From contig NZ_BMRP01000008.1 of the NCBI RefSeq assembly GCF_014648695.1, positions 61,605 to 125,604 on the forward strand: a DNA stretch of 64,000 nt. The letters run 5' to 3'. The position numbers and the translations under genes are program-made. This DNA is from Streptomyces albospinus (GTDB taxonomy: Bacteria > Actinomycetota > Actinomycetes > Streptomycetales > Streptomycetaceae). Under the pieces are notes generated by a model. The model made no database searches and was not told the origin of the DNA. It saw only the letters and a list, made by a program, of their open reading frames with translations. Shown piece by piece: positions 52,044-62,680 of the stretch (the first letter of the stretch is position 1; the number at the start of each line of letters is the position of its first letter).

Positions 52044-52952
52044 TCAGCCCTGGGCTGCCGCCGCCGTCCGCAGCGCCGTGAGCACCGGGCGGAGCAGCGG
52101 ATGGTCCTCGGCGCCGCGGCGTACCGCGGCGAAGACCCGGCGGGTGGGGGCGACGCCGTCGACCGGGCGGACCACCGCCTCCGTCAGATCCATCCCGCGC
52201 AGCGCCGAGCGCGGTACCAGCGCGACGCCCGCGCCGGCGGAGGCGAGGGCCACCACTGCGCGGAAGTCGTCCGAGGAATGCTCCAGGCGCGGCTCGAAAC
52301 CGGCGTACTCGCAGGCCAGGACGACCACGTCGTGGCAGGGGTTGCCGGAGTACGGGCCGATCCAGGGGTCCTTGGCCAGATCGGCCAGCGGCACCCGCTC
52401 CGCACCGGCCAGCGGGTGGCCGGGCGACAGCACCGCGTCGAACGGCTCCGCGTACAGCGGGACACGGGTCAGCCGCGGATCGTCCTCGCCCGGCGCGCCG
52501 CGGTACTCCACCGCGACCGCGACATCGACCTGCCGGTCCAGGACCATCAGCAGGCTGGCGTCGCCCTCGGCATCCTGGACGCGGACGCGGATGCCGGGCG
52601 CGGACCGGGCCAGCTCGGTGATCGCCGGGGCGAGCACCAGGCCGATGCCGGTCGCGAACGCCGCCACCGTCACCGTGCCCGCCTCCCCCGCCTCGTAGGC
52701 GGCGAGCTCCGACTCGGCGCGCTCCAGCTGGGCCAGGACGGCGTTGGCGTGGCCGAGCAGGATGTCGCCCGCGGCGGTGAGCCGGACACCGCGGGCGCCG
52801 CGCTCCACAAGGCGGTGGCCGGTCTCCTGCTCCAGGGCCGCCAACTGCTGGGAGACCGCCGAGGGCGTGAGATAGAGCGCGGCTGCCGCGGCGGTGACCG
52901 TGCGGTGGTCGGCCAGTGCACGGAGGATGTGCAGCCGGCGTGCTTCGATCAT
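52044..52952 (-). CDS. LysR-family transcriptional regulator
   Basis: A 302-residue regulator with an N-terminal winged helix (ILRALADHRTVTAAAAALYLTPSAVSQQLAALEQETGHRLVERG) and a periplasmic-binding-like effector domain from about residue 90. It lies 51 bases downstream of kbl on the same strand and could be co-transcribed with tdh-kbl or control them. Effector unknown; threonine or glycine is possible from context. Confidence 0.93.
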   Translation of the reverse strand: MIEARRLHILRALADHRTVTAAAAALYLTPSAVSQQLAALEQETGHRLVERGARGVRLTAAGDILLGHANAVLAQLERAESELAAYEAGEAGTVTVAAFATGIGLVLAPAITELARSAPGIRVRVQDAEGDASLLMVLDRQVDVAVAVEYRGAPGEDDPRLTRVPLYAEPFDAVLSPGHPLAGAERVPLADLAKDPWIGPYSGNPCHDVVVLACEYAGFEPRLEHSSDDFRAVVALASAGAGVALVPRSALRGMDLTEAVVRPVDGVAPTRRVFAAVRRGAEDHPLLRPVLTALRTAAAAQG

Positions 52953-53003
52953 GCTTCCAGTCTCGCAGGACGCGGCCGGTTGCTCCCTCGTGGACGGATG
53001 GCT

Positions 53004-54197
<1,194 letters not shown>

Positions 54198-54238
54198 GGG
54201 GCCTTCCTTAAGGGTGCGTTGAGGGGACCGGGCCGGGA

Positions 54239-55267
54239 TCAGGCTGCCCAGTCGAGGATGACCTTGCCGCCCTGGCCGCCGGCCGCGTCGGCGAAGGCGG
54301 CGTCGAACTCCTGGTACGGATAGCGGCCGGTGATCACCGGCGCGAGGTCGAGGCCGCCTTCGAGCAGGACCGACATCGCGTACCAGGTCTCGAACATCTC
54401 CCGGCCGTAGATGCCCTTGATGGTGATCATGGAGGTGACGATCCGGGACCAGTCGACCGGGAACTCCTGGGACGGCAGGCCCAGTACGGCGATCCGGCCG
54501 CCGTGCGTCATGTTGCCGATCATGTCGCGCAGCGCCTCGGGGCGGCCGGACATCTCCAGGCCGACGTCGAAGCCCTCGCGCAGGCCCAGTTGGCGCTGGC
54601 CGTCCGCGATCGAGGACCGGCCGACGTCGAGGGCGAGGCTGACGCCGACCTTCCGGGCCAGTTCGAGGCGCTGCTCGCTGACGTCCGTGATCATCACCTT
54701 GCGGGCCCCGGCGTGCCGGGCGACCGCCGCCGCCATGATCCCGATCGGCCCGGCACCGGTGATCAGCACGTCCTCGCCGACCAGGGGGAAGGACAGTGCG
54801 GTGTGCACGGCGTTGCCGAAGGGGTCGAAGACCGCGGCGATGTCGAGGTCGACCGGGACCCGGTGCACCCACACATTGGCCGCCGGCAGCGCCACGTACT
54901 CGGCGAACGCGCCGTCCCGGCCGACGCCGAGGCCGACCGTGGCCCGGCACAGGTGGCGGCGGCCGGCCAGGCAGTTGCGGCACTTGCCGCAGACCAGGTG
55001 GCCCTCGCCGCTGACCAGATCACCGGCGCGGATATCGGCCACGTCCCGGCCGGTTTCGACGACCTCGCCGACGAATTCGTGGCCGATTGTCAGCGGGGCG
55101 CTGATGGACTGCTGGGCCCAGCCGTCCCACGACCGGATGTGCAGGTCCGTGCCGCAGATGCCGGTGCGCAGCACCTTGATCAGCACATCTCCCGCGCCGA
55201 CCGCGGGCTCCGGCACGTCCGTGAGCCAGAGGCCCGGCTCCGCCTTCTGCTTGACCAGTGCCTTCAC
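54239..55267 (-). CDS. tdh: L-threonine 3-dehydrogenase
   Basis: A 342-residue zinc-dependent medium-chain dehydrogenase that oxidises L-threonine to 2-amino-3-ketobutyrate with NAD. Catalytic zinc ligands are Cys38 (GICGTDLHI), His63 and Glu64 (IGHEFVGEV). The structural zinc cysteines are at 93, 96, 99 and 107. The Rossmann motif is [17 protein letters not shown], and the [14 protein letters not shown] segment is specific to Tdh. It is the first gene of the tdh-kbl unit. Confidence 0.96.
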   Translation of the reverse strand: MKALVKQKAEPGLWLTDVPEPAVGAGDVLIKVLRTGICGTDLHIRSWDGWAQQSISAPLTIGHEFVGEVVETGRDVADIRAGDLVSGEGHLVCGKCRNCLAGRRHLCRATVGLGVGRDGAFAEYVALPAANVWVHRVPVDLDIAAVFDPFGNAVHTALSFPLVGEDVLITGAGPIGIMAAAVARHAGARKVMITDVSEQRLELARKVGVSLALDVGRSSIADGQRQLGLREGFDVGLEMSGRPEALRDMIGNMTHGGRIAVLGLPSQEFPVDWSRIVTSMITIKGIYGREMFETWYAMSVLLEGGLDLAPVITGRYPYQEFDAAFADAAGGQGGKVILDWAA

Positions 55268-55601
55268 CGTTAGAGCTCCCGTACGTGAAGAGGTGCTGTG
55301 CTGTCACGGGGGCGCGATCCGGCCCCCCGGTCCCCGGCCAGAAATCTCCCCTACGGCGGGCGCCCGGTCCATCGAGGATTTCTTAAGCGCGGCCACAGCT
55401 GCCCTTCACGCCCGGCCGGGCGGGCGGGCCGGGGAGTGTAGGGCTTCGCAGCGGTGAACGTCGGAATTCATCACAGCTTGAGTGCCCGGGGCCCGGGGCG
55501 GGCGGGGCTGCGTAGGACTGGATGGCAACGCACGGGTGCCGACGCGACGCACCGCAGCTGCCCGTGTGCCCCCACCCTGTGCGTCCCTGGAGGTCAGTGA
55601 A
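55268..55601. other. Divergent promoter region, tdh / secreted protease
   Basis: About 330 bases between divergent genes. I see no ORF of merit and no clear consensus promoter. GGAGG at 55589-55593 is the protease ribosome-binding site. Confidence 0.4.
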
Positions 55602-57233
55602 TTGAGCCACCGACATGTGAACAAGCGGACCGGCGTCATAGCCGGCGCGGCCACGGCCGCCATCGTGGGCGCGGCGGTCCTGCTCCCCAACGCCCATGCG
55701 AGTACGGACCGGCCGGCGGCGCCGCGGACGCTCAGCAGCCACGCCGCCACCCAGCTGGCGGCGGCGCTCAAGGCGGATCTCGGGGACCGCACCGCCGGCT
55801 GGTACCTGGACGGTGCGAACGGCCACCTCGTCGTGAACGTGCTGTCGCAGGACGCCGCGGACAGCGTCACGGCCAAGGGCGCCGTGGCCAAGGTCGTCCA
55901 CAACAGCCTGACCGCGCTGAAGGCCGGCACGAAGACCCTGCGCGACACCGCCTCGGTGCCCGGCACCGCGTGGTCGATCGACCCGAAGACCAACAAGATC
56001 GTGGTGACCGCCGACAGAACGGTCACCGGCGCAAAGATGGCCAGGCTCACCAAGGCCACCGCGGGGATGGGCGCGGGCATGGTCACCGTCCAGCGGTCCC
56101 AGGGCGTGTTCCAGCGGTACGACGGCGGCTACGCGGGTGGCATGGCCGGCGGCAGCGCGGGCAGCGGCGGGGGCGCCGACGCGGGTGGATCGGCGGGGAG
56201 TTCGGCAGGCGCTTCGGCGGGCGGTTCGGCGGGCAGCGGCGCCGGGCAGAGCGACGGCGGCGCCGGGCAGAGCGGCAGCGCAGGGCAGAACGGTGGTGCC
56301 GGTCAGGGCAACGGCGGACAGACCGGCGGCGAACAGACCGGCGGCGGTGCCGGGCAGAACGGTGGCGGCGGACAGGGCGGCGGCAACGCCGCCGGCCCGA
56401 TCGGCGGCAGTGCCATCTTCGGTGGCAACGCCCGCTGTTCCCTGGGTTTCAACGTCACGGTGAAGGGCGCGCCCGCATTCCTGACGGCGGGTCACTGCGG
56501 CAACGACTCCAAGACCTGGTCGGCGGACCAGGGCGGCCAACCGCTGGGCACCGTCACCACCTCCCAGTTCCCGAAGACCGACTTCGCGCTGGTCACCTAC
56601 AACGACCCCGGCGCGAAGCCGCAGAGCGCGGTCGACCTGGGCAACGGCAGCACCCAGCAGATCACCAAGGCCGCGGAGGCCGCCGTCGGCATGAAGGTCC
56701 AGCGGTCGGGCTCCACCAGCGGGCTCCACGACGGCACCGTCACCGGCCTGGACGCGACGGTCAACTACGGCAACGGCGATATCGTCAACGGCCTCATACA
56801 GACGGACGTCTGCGCGGAGCCCGGCGACAGCGGCGGCTCGATGTTCTCCGGCGACGCGGCCGTCGGGCTGACCTCCGGCGGCAGCGGCGACTGCAAGAGT
56901 GGCGGCCAGACGTTCTTCCAGCCGGTCACCGCCGCACTCCAGGCCACGGGGGCGGAGATCGGAGCCGGGAACGGCAACGGCACGGGAGGCGGCAACGGCA
57001 CGGGAGGCGGCAACGGCGCAGGCGGCGGCAACGGCGCAGGCGGCGGCGACGCGGGGGCCTCAACCGGCGGTGCCGGCAGCTCCGGTGCGGGCACCCAGGA
57101 CCCGGGCTCGACGGCCGGCGCGGGAACGCAGGACCCGGGTACCGGCGGCCAGGACCCCGGTACCGGAGCCCAGGCCCCCGGAGCCGGCAGCGGCGGCGAC
57201 CCCGGTTCGGGGAGCGGAACCTCCCCGAACTGA
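55602..57233 (+). CDS. Secreted S1-family serine protease with long glycine-rich linkers
   Basis: A 543-residue pre-pro-protease. The start is TTG at 55602, 8 bases after GGAGG, as in several Streptomyces proteases. Signal sequence: VIAGAATAAIVGAAVLLPNAHA. Residues about 40-165 are the alpha-lytic-type pro-region (AALKADLGDRTAGWYLDG). A Gly/Ser/Ala/Gln linker of roughly 95 residues then precedes the protease domain, which has the triad His298 (LTAGHC), Asp327 (KTDFALV) and Ser410 (GDSGGS) and paired cysteines. After residue 450 comes a second repetitive tail (GGGNGT units, then TQDPG units). Linkers of this kind suggest cell-wall tethering or an extended display. Confidence 0.93.
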   Translation: MSHRHVNKRTGVIAGAATAAIVGAAVLLPNAHASTDRPAAPRTLSSHAATQLAAALKADLGDRTAGWYLDGANGHLVVNVLSQDAADSVTAKGAVAKVVHNSLTALKAGTKTLRDTASVPGTAWSIDPKTNKIVVTADRTVTGAKMARLTKATAGMGAGMVTVQRSQGVFQRYDGGYAGGMAGGSAGSGGGADAGGSAGSSAGASAGGSAGSGAGQSDGGAGQSGSAGQNGGAGQGNGGQTGGEQTGGGAGQNGGGGQGGGNAAGPIGGSAIFGGNARCSLGFNVTVKGAPAFLTAGHCGNDSKTWSADQGGQPLGTVTTSQFPKTDFALVTYNDPGAKPQSAVDLGNGSTQQITKAAEAAVGMKVQRSGSTSGLHDGTVTGLDATVNYGNGDIVNGLIQTDVCAEPGDSGGSMFSGDAAVGLTSGGSGDCKSGGQTFFQPVTAALQATGAEIGAGNGNGTGGGNGTGGGNGAGGGNGAGGGDAGASTGGAGSSGAGTQDPGSTAGAGTQDPGTGGQDPGTGAQAPGAGSGGDPGSGSGTSPN

Positions 57234-57259
57234 CCCCGGAAGAAAGGGAGTTGACTGTC

Positions 57260-57310
57260 CTGCCGGACCTGCCCGCCCGCATTGACCAGGTGGGCGGGCG
57301 GGTCCGGCAG
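57260..57310. terminator. Strong terminator between protease and VOC genes
   Basis: A 19-bp stem with a single T-G wobble (CTGCCGGACCTGCCCGCCC against GGGCGGGCGGGTCCGGCAG) and a 13-base loop sits between convergent genes. Confidence 0.88.
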
Positions 57311-57333
57311 CCCAGGACCGGCCCGTGAGCGCG

Positions 57334-57392
57334 GAGTTCGGAGTTCCGAGTTCCGAGCGCGGAGTCCTGCGTGCGGAGTCCTGAGTGCGGAG
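57334..57392. repeat. Short tandem repeats (7-bp and 14-bp units)
   Basis: Three GAGTTCG/C units at 57334-57354 are followed by two and a half copies of GCGGAGTCCTGCGT / GCGGAGTCCTGAGT at 57359-57392. The stretch is noncoding and lies just past the terminator; it looks like slippage-derived filler. Confidence 0.65.
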
Positions 57393-57403
57393 GTCCCCTG
57401 TTG

Positions 57404-58198
57404 TCAGGCCGGAACCTGCACGGGGGACGTCACCGTGAACAGGCCCCCGTCGGGGTCGCGGATGAGCGCCTGGCTGCCCGTGCCGTCCCGGGTCGCGGTC
57501 ACCGGCGTGGCGGTCCCGCCGGCGGCCACCGCGGCATCCCGCACCGCCTCGATGTCCCGCACCCGGAAGTGCACGTGCCACTGGGGGCGCACCCGGGGAT
57601 CCGGCGCAGCCTCGACGGCGCCGCCGCGCAGCAGCGCGACGGTGTGCGTGTCGTCGTGGACGACCACCTGGTCGTGCTCGTACGTCACCTGGCAGCCGCC
57701 CGGCCGCTCGGACGCCCAGTCGAGGACCTCCGCGTAGAAGATGGCGGCGGCGAACGCGTCCCGGGTGCGCAGTTCCAGGAGCGCCGGCGCGCTGCCCAGC
57801 CCCACCGACCAGGCCGTGGTCCGGCCCTCCCAGAAGCCGAAGGTGGCACCGTCCTGGTCGGCGCCGAGGGCGGCCCGGCCGGGGCCCAGCTTCAGCGGCC
57901 CGACCGCCACGGTGGCCCCGCGCTCCCGGATCCGCGCGGCGGTGTCATCGGCGTTCTCCACCGCGAAGTACGCGGTCCAGGCCACCGCGGCCCGGAAACT
58001 GGGCGCCGGCGCACCGAGTCCGGCGACCGGCTCCCCGTCCAGCAGCGCGACCGAGAACTCCTCCCCCAGGCTGGCCGGCCGGAACCGCCAGCCCAGCACG
58101 GCGCCGTAAAACGCCTGCGCGGACCGCAGATCGCGGGTTGTCAGACTCACCCAGCAGGGTGCGCCGCGTACCGGAGTGGTGGAGCGTGGGGACGGCAT
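57404..58198 (-). CDS. VOC-family protein with two glyoxalase-like domains
   Basis: A 264-residue protein made of two beta-alpha-beta-beta-beta modules. Module 1 is GAPCWVSLTTRDLRSAQAFYGAVLGWRF through IRERGATVAVGPLKLGPGRAALGADQDGATFGFWEG. Module 2 is PALLELRTRDAFAAAIFYAEVLDW through ALIRDPDGGLFTV. The metal-ligand positions of true glyoxalase I are not all conserved, so it may be a binding or resistance-type member. The start is between ATG 58204 and ATG 58198. The latter has better spacing to GGAGG. Confidence 0.88.
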   Translation of the reverse strand: MPSPRSTTPVRGAPCWVSLTTRDLRSAQAFYGAVLGWRFRPASLGEEFSVALLDGEPVAGLGAPAPSFRAAVAWTAYFAVENADDTAARIRERGATVAVGPLKLGPGRAALGADQDGATFGFWEGRTTAWSVGLGSAPALLELRTRDAFAAAIFYAEVLDWASERPGGCQVTYEHDQVVVHDDTHTVALLRGGAVEAAPDPRVRPQWHVHFRVRDIEAVRDAAVAAGGTATPVTATRDGTGSQALIRDPDGGLFTVTSPVQVPA

Positions 58199-58394
58199 GG
58201 CCATCTGCCTCCAGCTGCTCGGTTCTGCCCGACAGGCCGGCGTGCCTCCTGGCCGGCGCCCCTCCCCACTGTGCCAGCGACCCGCCGGGCCCGCACCAAG
58301 GGACGGCCGCGGCCCCCGCTCGGGGCAGGGCCGGTTGTGCGGCTCCGGCCCCGGCTCGATGCTGGAAAGTACGGAACCGGGCTGGACAGATGCC

Positions 58395-60821
58395 ATGAAC
58401 ACATGGAACGCGGCGGAGAGCGCCGACTTCCGTGGTCCCCTCGACGTCACCAGGGCGGCCACTGCGGTTCTGGACGCCCGGGGCCGGGTCATCGGGTGGA
58501 GTCCGGCCGCCCGGCAGTTGCTGGGTTACGCGCCGGAGGACATCGTCGGGCGGCCAGTGGAGACCTTTCTGCCGCCCGCATCGCCCGGGAACTCCGGGGC
58601 GGCGACGACACTGCCGGGGCGGGACATCGAGGTCCGTACGGCGCGGCATGCGGACGGCCGGCCGCTGCCGGTGGCGATCACGGTGTGCGCGCTGCACGAT
58701 GCCCCGCCGGCCGATGCGGCCTCCGATGACGGGGCGCGGCCGGCCCGGGTGCTGGTGGCGGCGGCGCTTGCGGACCTGCGGACGTGGGAGTCGCGGCAGG
58801 CGATGCTGCACGGGCTGGCCACCCGGTCGCCGGTGGGGCTGGCGATCTATGACGGCGATCTGCGGCTGACGTGGTTCAACACCTCGTACGGGCGGGAGAT
58901 CGGGCTGCCGCTGTGGGAGTTGACCGGCAAGCGGGCGGACGAGCTGTATCCGGGCGAGTTCGTGACGGAGGGGTATCCGCACGGGCTGGACACGGTGATG
59001 CGGCATGTGCTGGCGACCGGTGAGTCGATCGTCGATCTGCACTTCGTGGGCGAGCAGCCGACCGACCCGGGGACCGAGCACGTGTGGTCCTGCTCGTACT
59101 ACCGGCTCCAGGATCCGGACGGCCGGGTGCTGGGGGTGTGCGAGGACTCCTTCGACATCACCGACCGCTATCGGGCGCAGCGCCGGCTGAACCTCCTCGT
59201 GGAGGCCGGCAGCCGGATCGGCACCACGCTCGACATGACCGTCACCGCGCGGGAGGTCGCCGAGGTCGCGGTGCCGGAGTTCGCCGACGAGGTGACCGTC
59301 GATCTGGTGCGGTCCGTGCTGGCGGGCGGGGATCCGGAGCCGGGTGGGAGCGGGGTGCCGGCACTGGTGCGGGTGGCGGCCCGTTCCGCGGCCGACGGGC
59401 CGGACGAGCCGCCGCGTGCGCCGTACCCGGTGGTCTACCGGCCGGGCACGCTCCAGTACCGGAGTCTGTCCTCGGGCGGGATGATCCGCGACGAGCGGAC
59501 CATGGTCGTACCGCTGCGGACCGGCGGCCGGCAGATGGGGCTGGTCACGTTCTCCCGCGGCACGCACCCCGCGATCTTCGACAGCGGGGAGATCGACCTC
59601 GCCGACGAGCTGGTCCTCCGTACCGCGGTGTCGCTGGACAACGCCCGCCGCTTCGCCCGGGAGCACGCCGCGGCCCTGACCCTCCAGCGCAATCTGCTGC
59701 CGCAGCGCCTGCCCGCCCAGTCGGCGGTCGACGCGGCCTACCGGTATCTGCCGAGCGACGACCGGGCCGGGGTCGGCGGCGACTGGTTCGACGTCATCGG
59801 GCTGTCCGGGACCCGGGTCGGGCTGGTGGTGGGCGACGTGGTCGGCCACGGCCTCCAGGCGGCGGCCACGATGGGGCGGCTGCGGACGACCGTACGGGCG
59901 CTGGCGCGGCTGGACCTGGCGCCGGACGAACTGCTCAGCCGGCTGGACGACCTGGTGGGGCAGACGCCGGAGGAGCGGGCGGCCGGGGCCGCGGCGGAGC
60001 CCGGTCCGGACGACATGGCGACCGGGGTGACCTGTCTGTACGCGGTGTACGACCCGGTGTCGCGGCGCTGCACGATGGCACGGGCCGGGCATCCGCCGCC
60101 TGCGGTGGTGGACCCCGACGGCCGGGTGACCTTCCCGGATCTGCCGGCCGGCCCGCCGCTGGGGCTGGGCGGCCTGCCGTTCGAGTGCTGGGAGACCGAG
60201 CTGCCGGTGGGCAGTCTGCTCGCCCTGTTCACCGACGGTCTGCTCCAGGGCCGCGACCGGGACGTCGACGCCGGGCTGGACCTCCTCGGCGGGGTGCTGC
60301 GGGAGCACCGGCAGCCGCTGGAGGAGCTGTGCGACCGGGCGCTGGCGGAGCTGCTGCCGGGCGGGGCGGCACCGGACGACGCGGCACTGCTGCTGGTGCG
60401 CACCCGGGAGCTGGACATCCGGCAGGTGGCCGCCTGGGAGCTGCCCGCCGAGCCGGCCGCGGTGGGTACGGCCCGTGAGCTGGCCACCGGGCAGCTGCGG
60501 GCGTGGGGCCTGGAGGAGCTGTCGTACGCCGGTGAGCTGGTGGTCAGCGAGCTGGTCACCAACGCGGTGCGGTACGCGGCGGGGCCGGTGCATCTGCGGC
60601 TGCTGCGCGATCTGACGCTGCTGACGGAGGTGTCGGACACCGCCCACACCGCGCCGCACCTGCGGCACAGCGCGAGCGACGACGAGGGCGGGCGGGGGCT
60701 GTTCATCGTGGCGCAGCTGGTCCAGCGCTGGGGGACGCGGTACACGCCGTTCGGCAAGACCATCTGGACCGAGCAGGAGTTTCCGCCCGGGTATCCGGGG
60801 GCGCCGCGGCCGGTGGGCTGA
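58395..60821 (+). CDS. PAS-PAS-GAF-PP2C phosphatase with C-terminal anti-sigma kinase domain
   Basis: An 808-residue soluble signalling protein. Two PAS domains (about 15-140 and 145-265, the second with VGLAIYDGDLRLTWFNTSYGREIG) precede a GAF domain (about 270-425). A SpoIIE/PP2C phosphatase follows (435-680, with metal-binding GGDWFDV, VGDVVGHG, RAGHPPP and ALFTDGL). A histidine-kinase-like ATPase of the RsbW/SpoIIAB type is at 685-800 (ELVVSELVTNAVRYA, DEGGRGLFIVAQL). It can both dephosphorylate an anti-anti-sigma protein and act as a serine kinase, a common actinobacterial switch for alternative sigma factors. An ATG at 58359 is an alternative start. Confidence 0.93.
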   Translation: MNTWNAAESADFRGPLDVTRAATAVLDARGRVIGWSPAARQLLGYAPEDIVGRPVETFLPPASPGNSGAATTLPGRDIEVRTARHADGRPLPVAITVCALHDAPPADAASDDGARPARVLVAAALADLRTWESRQAMLHGLATRSPVGLAIYDGDLRLTWFNTSYGREIGLPLWELTGKRADELYPGEFVTEGYPHGLDTVMRHVLATGESIVDLHFVGEQPTDPGTEHVWSCSYYRLQDPDGRVLGVCEDSFDITDRYRAQRRLNLLVEAGSRIGTTLDMTVTAREVAEVAVPEFADEVTVDLVRSVLAGGDPEPGGSGVPALVRVAARSAADGPDEPPRAPYPVVYRPGTLQYRSLSSGGMIRDERTMVVPLRTGGRQMGLVTFSRGTHPAIFDSGEIDLADELVLRTAVSLDNARRFAREHAAALTLQRNLLPQRLPAQSAVDAAYRYLPSDDRAGVGGDWFDVIGLSGTRVGLVVGDVVGHGLQAAATMGRLRTTVRALARLDLAPDELLSRLDDLVGQTPEERAAGAAAEPGPDDMATGVTCLYAVYDPVSRRCTMARAGHPPPAVVDPDGRVTFPDLPAGPPLGLGGLPFECWETELPVGSLLALFTDGLLQGRDRDVDAGLDLLGGVLREHRQPLEELCDRALAELLPGGAAPDDAALLLVRTRELDIRQVAAWELPAEPAAVGTARELATGQLRAWGLEELSYAGELVVSELVTNAVRYAAGPVHLRLLRDLTLLTEVSDTAHTAPHLRHSASDDEGGRGLFIVAQLVQRWGTRYTPFGKTIWTEQEFPPGYPGAPRPVG

Positions 60822-60932
60822 CCGGGCGCGGGGCCGGCGGCCCGGTGCACGCCGTGCGGGTCTCCGGAGCCCGTCCCATGATGGAACCAGCGAGGTCCCG
60901 GCGACTCGGCGGGCGCGGACAGAGGAGGACCT

Positions 60933-61124
60933 GTGACGACCAATGGCGGCAAGACCCCGGCCGAGCGGCGGCCGGCCGAGCTGTACACCGGTGGCGAGCG
61001 GCCCTTCGATGCGGAAGATCTGGTGAGGGCGTCGGGGCGGGAGCCGACACCCGAGAGCCTGGAGTGGGCCAAGCGTCTCATCGAGGAGAAGGGGGCCGCC
61101 GCCATCGAGCGGTACCTCCCCTGA
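60933..61124 (+). CDS. Small conserved-looking protein of unknown function
   Basis: A 63-residue protein with GTG start after AGAGGAGG. The polar N-terminus is followed by RPFDAEDLVRASGREPTPESLEWAKRLIEEKGAAAIERYLP, a helical segment with an amphipathic pattern. It has no membrane helix or cysteine. It follows the phosphatase gene by 111 bases on the same strand and is ended by a strong hairpin. I do not recognise a function. Confidence 0.7.
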   Translation: MTTNGGKTPAERRPAELYTGGERPFDAEDLVRASGREPTPESLEWAKRLIEEKGAAAIERYLP

Positions 61125-61173
61125 CAGCCGCACCACGGCACGCCGCCGTCCCTCGGGGCGGCGGGCGGGGTGC

Positions 61174-61201
61174 GCGCCGGCCGCGGCACAGCGGCCGGCG
61201 C
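61174..61201. terminator. Hairpin terminator after the 63-residue gene
   Basis: A perfect 11-bp stem (GCGCCGGCCGC / GCGGCCGGCGC) with a GGCACA loop lies 50 bases past the stop and ahead of the DinB gene. Confidence 0.55.
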
Positions 61202-61240
61202 CGGCCTGCGCGCGTGCGCCCGCCGCTACCCTCGCTTCCC

Positions 61241-61747
61241 ATGACCACCGAACGCATCGATCCGCCCCGAGTCGCCGGTGAGCGGGAGACCCTTCGGGCC
61301 TATCTCGACTTCCACCGGGCCACGCTCGCCATGAAGACCGACGGCCTCACCGACGAGCAGTTGCGCAGCCGCTCGATGCCGCCGTCGACGCTCACGCTGC
61401 TCGGCCTGGTGCGGCACATGGCCGAGGTCGAACGGACCTGGTTCCGCCGGGTGATCAACGGGGAGGACATCCCGCTCGTCTGGTCCGACGAGGGCGACTT
61501 CCAGGCGGCGTACGACGCGAGCGGGGCCACCCGCGCCGCGGCCTTCGAAGCCTGGCAGACCGAGGTGGCCCACGCCCGCCGCATCGAACAGGCGGCGGTC
61601 TCGCTCGATGTGACCGCCTACCAGCCCAGGTGGGGCGAGGAGGTCTCGCTCCGCCTGGTGATGCTGCACATGATCCATGAGTACGCCCGGCACAACGGCC
61701 ACGCCGACTTCCTGCGGGAGGGCATCGACGGGGTCGTGGGCGCCTGA
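61241..61747 (+). CDS. DinB-family protein (DUF664)
   Basis: A 168-residue four-helix-bundle protein of the DinB/mycothiol-dependent-enzyme superfamily. The N-terminal helix (RETLRAYLDFHRATLAMKTDGLTDEQLRSRSMPPS), the metal-ligand histidine in LVRHMAEVERTWF and the two C-terminal histidines in HMIHEYARHNGHAD are present. Members carry out thiol-dependent detoxification reactions in actinobacteria, but the substrate is unknown. Convergent with the GNAT gene; only 10 bases separate their stops. Confidence 0.92.
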   Translation: MTTERIDPPRVAGERETLRAYLDFHRATLAMKTDGLTDEQLRSRSMPPSTLTLLGLVRHMAEVERTWFRRVINGEDIPLVWSDEGDFQAAYDASGATRAAAFEAWQTEVAHARRIEQAAVSLDVTAYQPRWGEEVSLRLVMLHMIHEYARHNGHADFLREGIDGVVGA

Positions 61748-61757
61748 GCGCTCGGAT

Positions 61758-62645
61758 CTAGCCCAGTTCCAGACTCGTCACGCCGAAGGTGCGCTCCTCG
61801 TCCACCGCCGGGACCGGCCCGGTGTACATCCGCACGGTGTGCGACCTGGGGGTCAGGCCGCGGGCGGTGGCGAGGGCGTGGGCGGCGCCGCGGGGTTCCG
61901 GGATGTCCATGGTGACCTCGTCGGCCGGGTCGAGCGGGGCGGTGAGCGCGTCGAAGAGCGCTTCGGCGGCCCGGGGTGTGTCGGCGAAGAGCGGGCCGAT
62001 GCGGTGGCCGGACCGGGCGGGCCGGATCACTCCGTAGCCGGCGACCGCACCGTCCCGCAGGAAGACCCGGGCGGTGTGGCCGTCGGCCGTCAGCCAGCGG
62101 GCGACGAAGCCGCGCCGGTCGGCGGGGAAGCAGCGGCGGTCGTAGGCGGCGACGGCGTCGAGGTGGGCGGCGGAGACCGGTACGACCTCCGGCGGGGTCG
62201 CGCCGGCGGGGGTGGGGCGGCCGGTGTAGCGGAGGGTGTCGTACGCGGGGGTGAACCCGGCGCGCCGGTAGGTGGCTTGCTGGGCGGGGACCGCGTCCAG
62301 GCCGACCGTACGGGCCGCGGCGTGCGGGACGGCGGCGCGCCAGGTGGCGAGTCCGTGGCCCTCGCCGCGGTGGCCGGGGGCGACGAGGTAGTAGCCCAGG
62401 AAGGCGTAGCGGTCCGAGTAGTTGACGACGGAGACGGCCGAGAGGGTCCGGTCTCCGCGGCGGCCGATGAAGAAGCCGTCGGGGTCGGTCGGGTGGAAGC
62501 AGGCGATGTCGCCGCGGCCGGGGTTCCAGCCTTCGTCGGCGGTCCACTGCACCACGTCGTGCCAGAGGTCCAACGGGGCGGCGGTGACGGTGAGTTCATC
62601 CGGGGTGCGCGGGGGCAGCTGCGAGGTGTCGCTGAGCGGTCGCAT
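61758..62645 (-). CDS. GNAT-family acetyltransferase, two-domain type
   Basis: A 295-residue protein. The N-terminal GNAT domain has SVVNYSDRYAFLGYYLVAPGHRGEGHGLATWRAAV, with the acetyl-CoA loop PGHRGEGHG at about residues 90-98. A second degenerate acetyltransferase-like domain occupies the C-terminal half (VPVSAAHLDAVAAYDRRCFPADRRGFVARWL), which resembles Acetyltransf_18. It lies 35 bases downstream of the permease gene on the same strand, so it probably shares its transcript. Substrate unknown; an amine or amino acid taken up by the permease is possible. Confidence 0.9.
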   Translation of the reverse strand: MRPLSDTSQLPPRTPDELTVTAAPLDLWHDVVQWTADEGWNPGRGDIACFHPTDPDGFFIGRRGDRTLSAVSVVNYSDRYAFLGYYLVAPGHRGEGHGLATWRAAVPHAAARTVGLDAVPAQQATYRRAGFTPAYDTLRYTGRPTPAGATPPEVVPVSAAHLDAVAAYDRRCFPADRRGFVARWLTADGHTARVFLRDGAVAGYGVIRPARSGHRIGPLFADTPRAAEALFDALTAPLDPADEVTMDIPEPRGAAHALATARGLTPRSHTVRMYTGPVPAVDEERTFGVTSLELG

Positions 62646-62680
62646 GTGGGGTGCGTCCCTTCTGGTGGGGTGCTGTGGGG

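Noticed and set aside
57945..61136. 1063-codon open frame on the minus strand
   Set aside because: Antisense shadow of the PAS/PP2C protein; only its last part is the true VOC gene frame.
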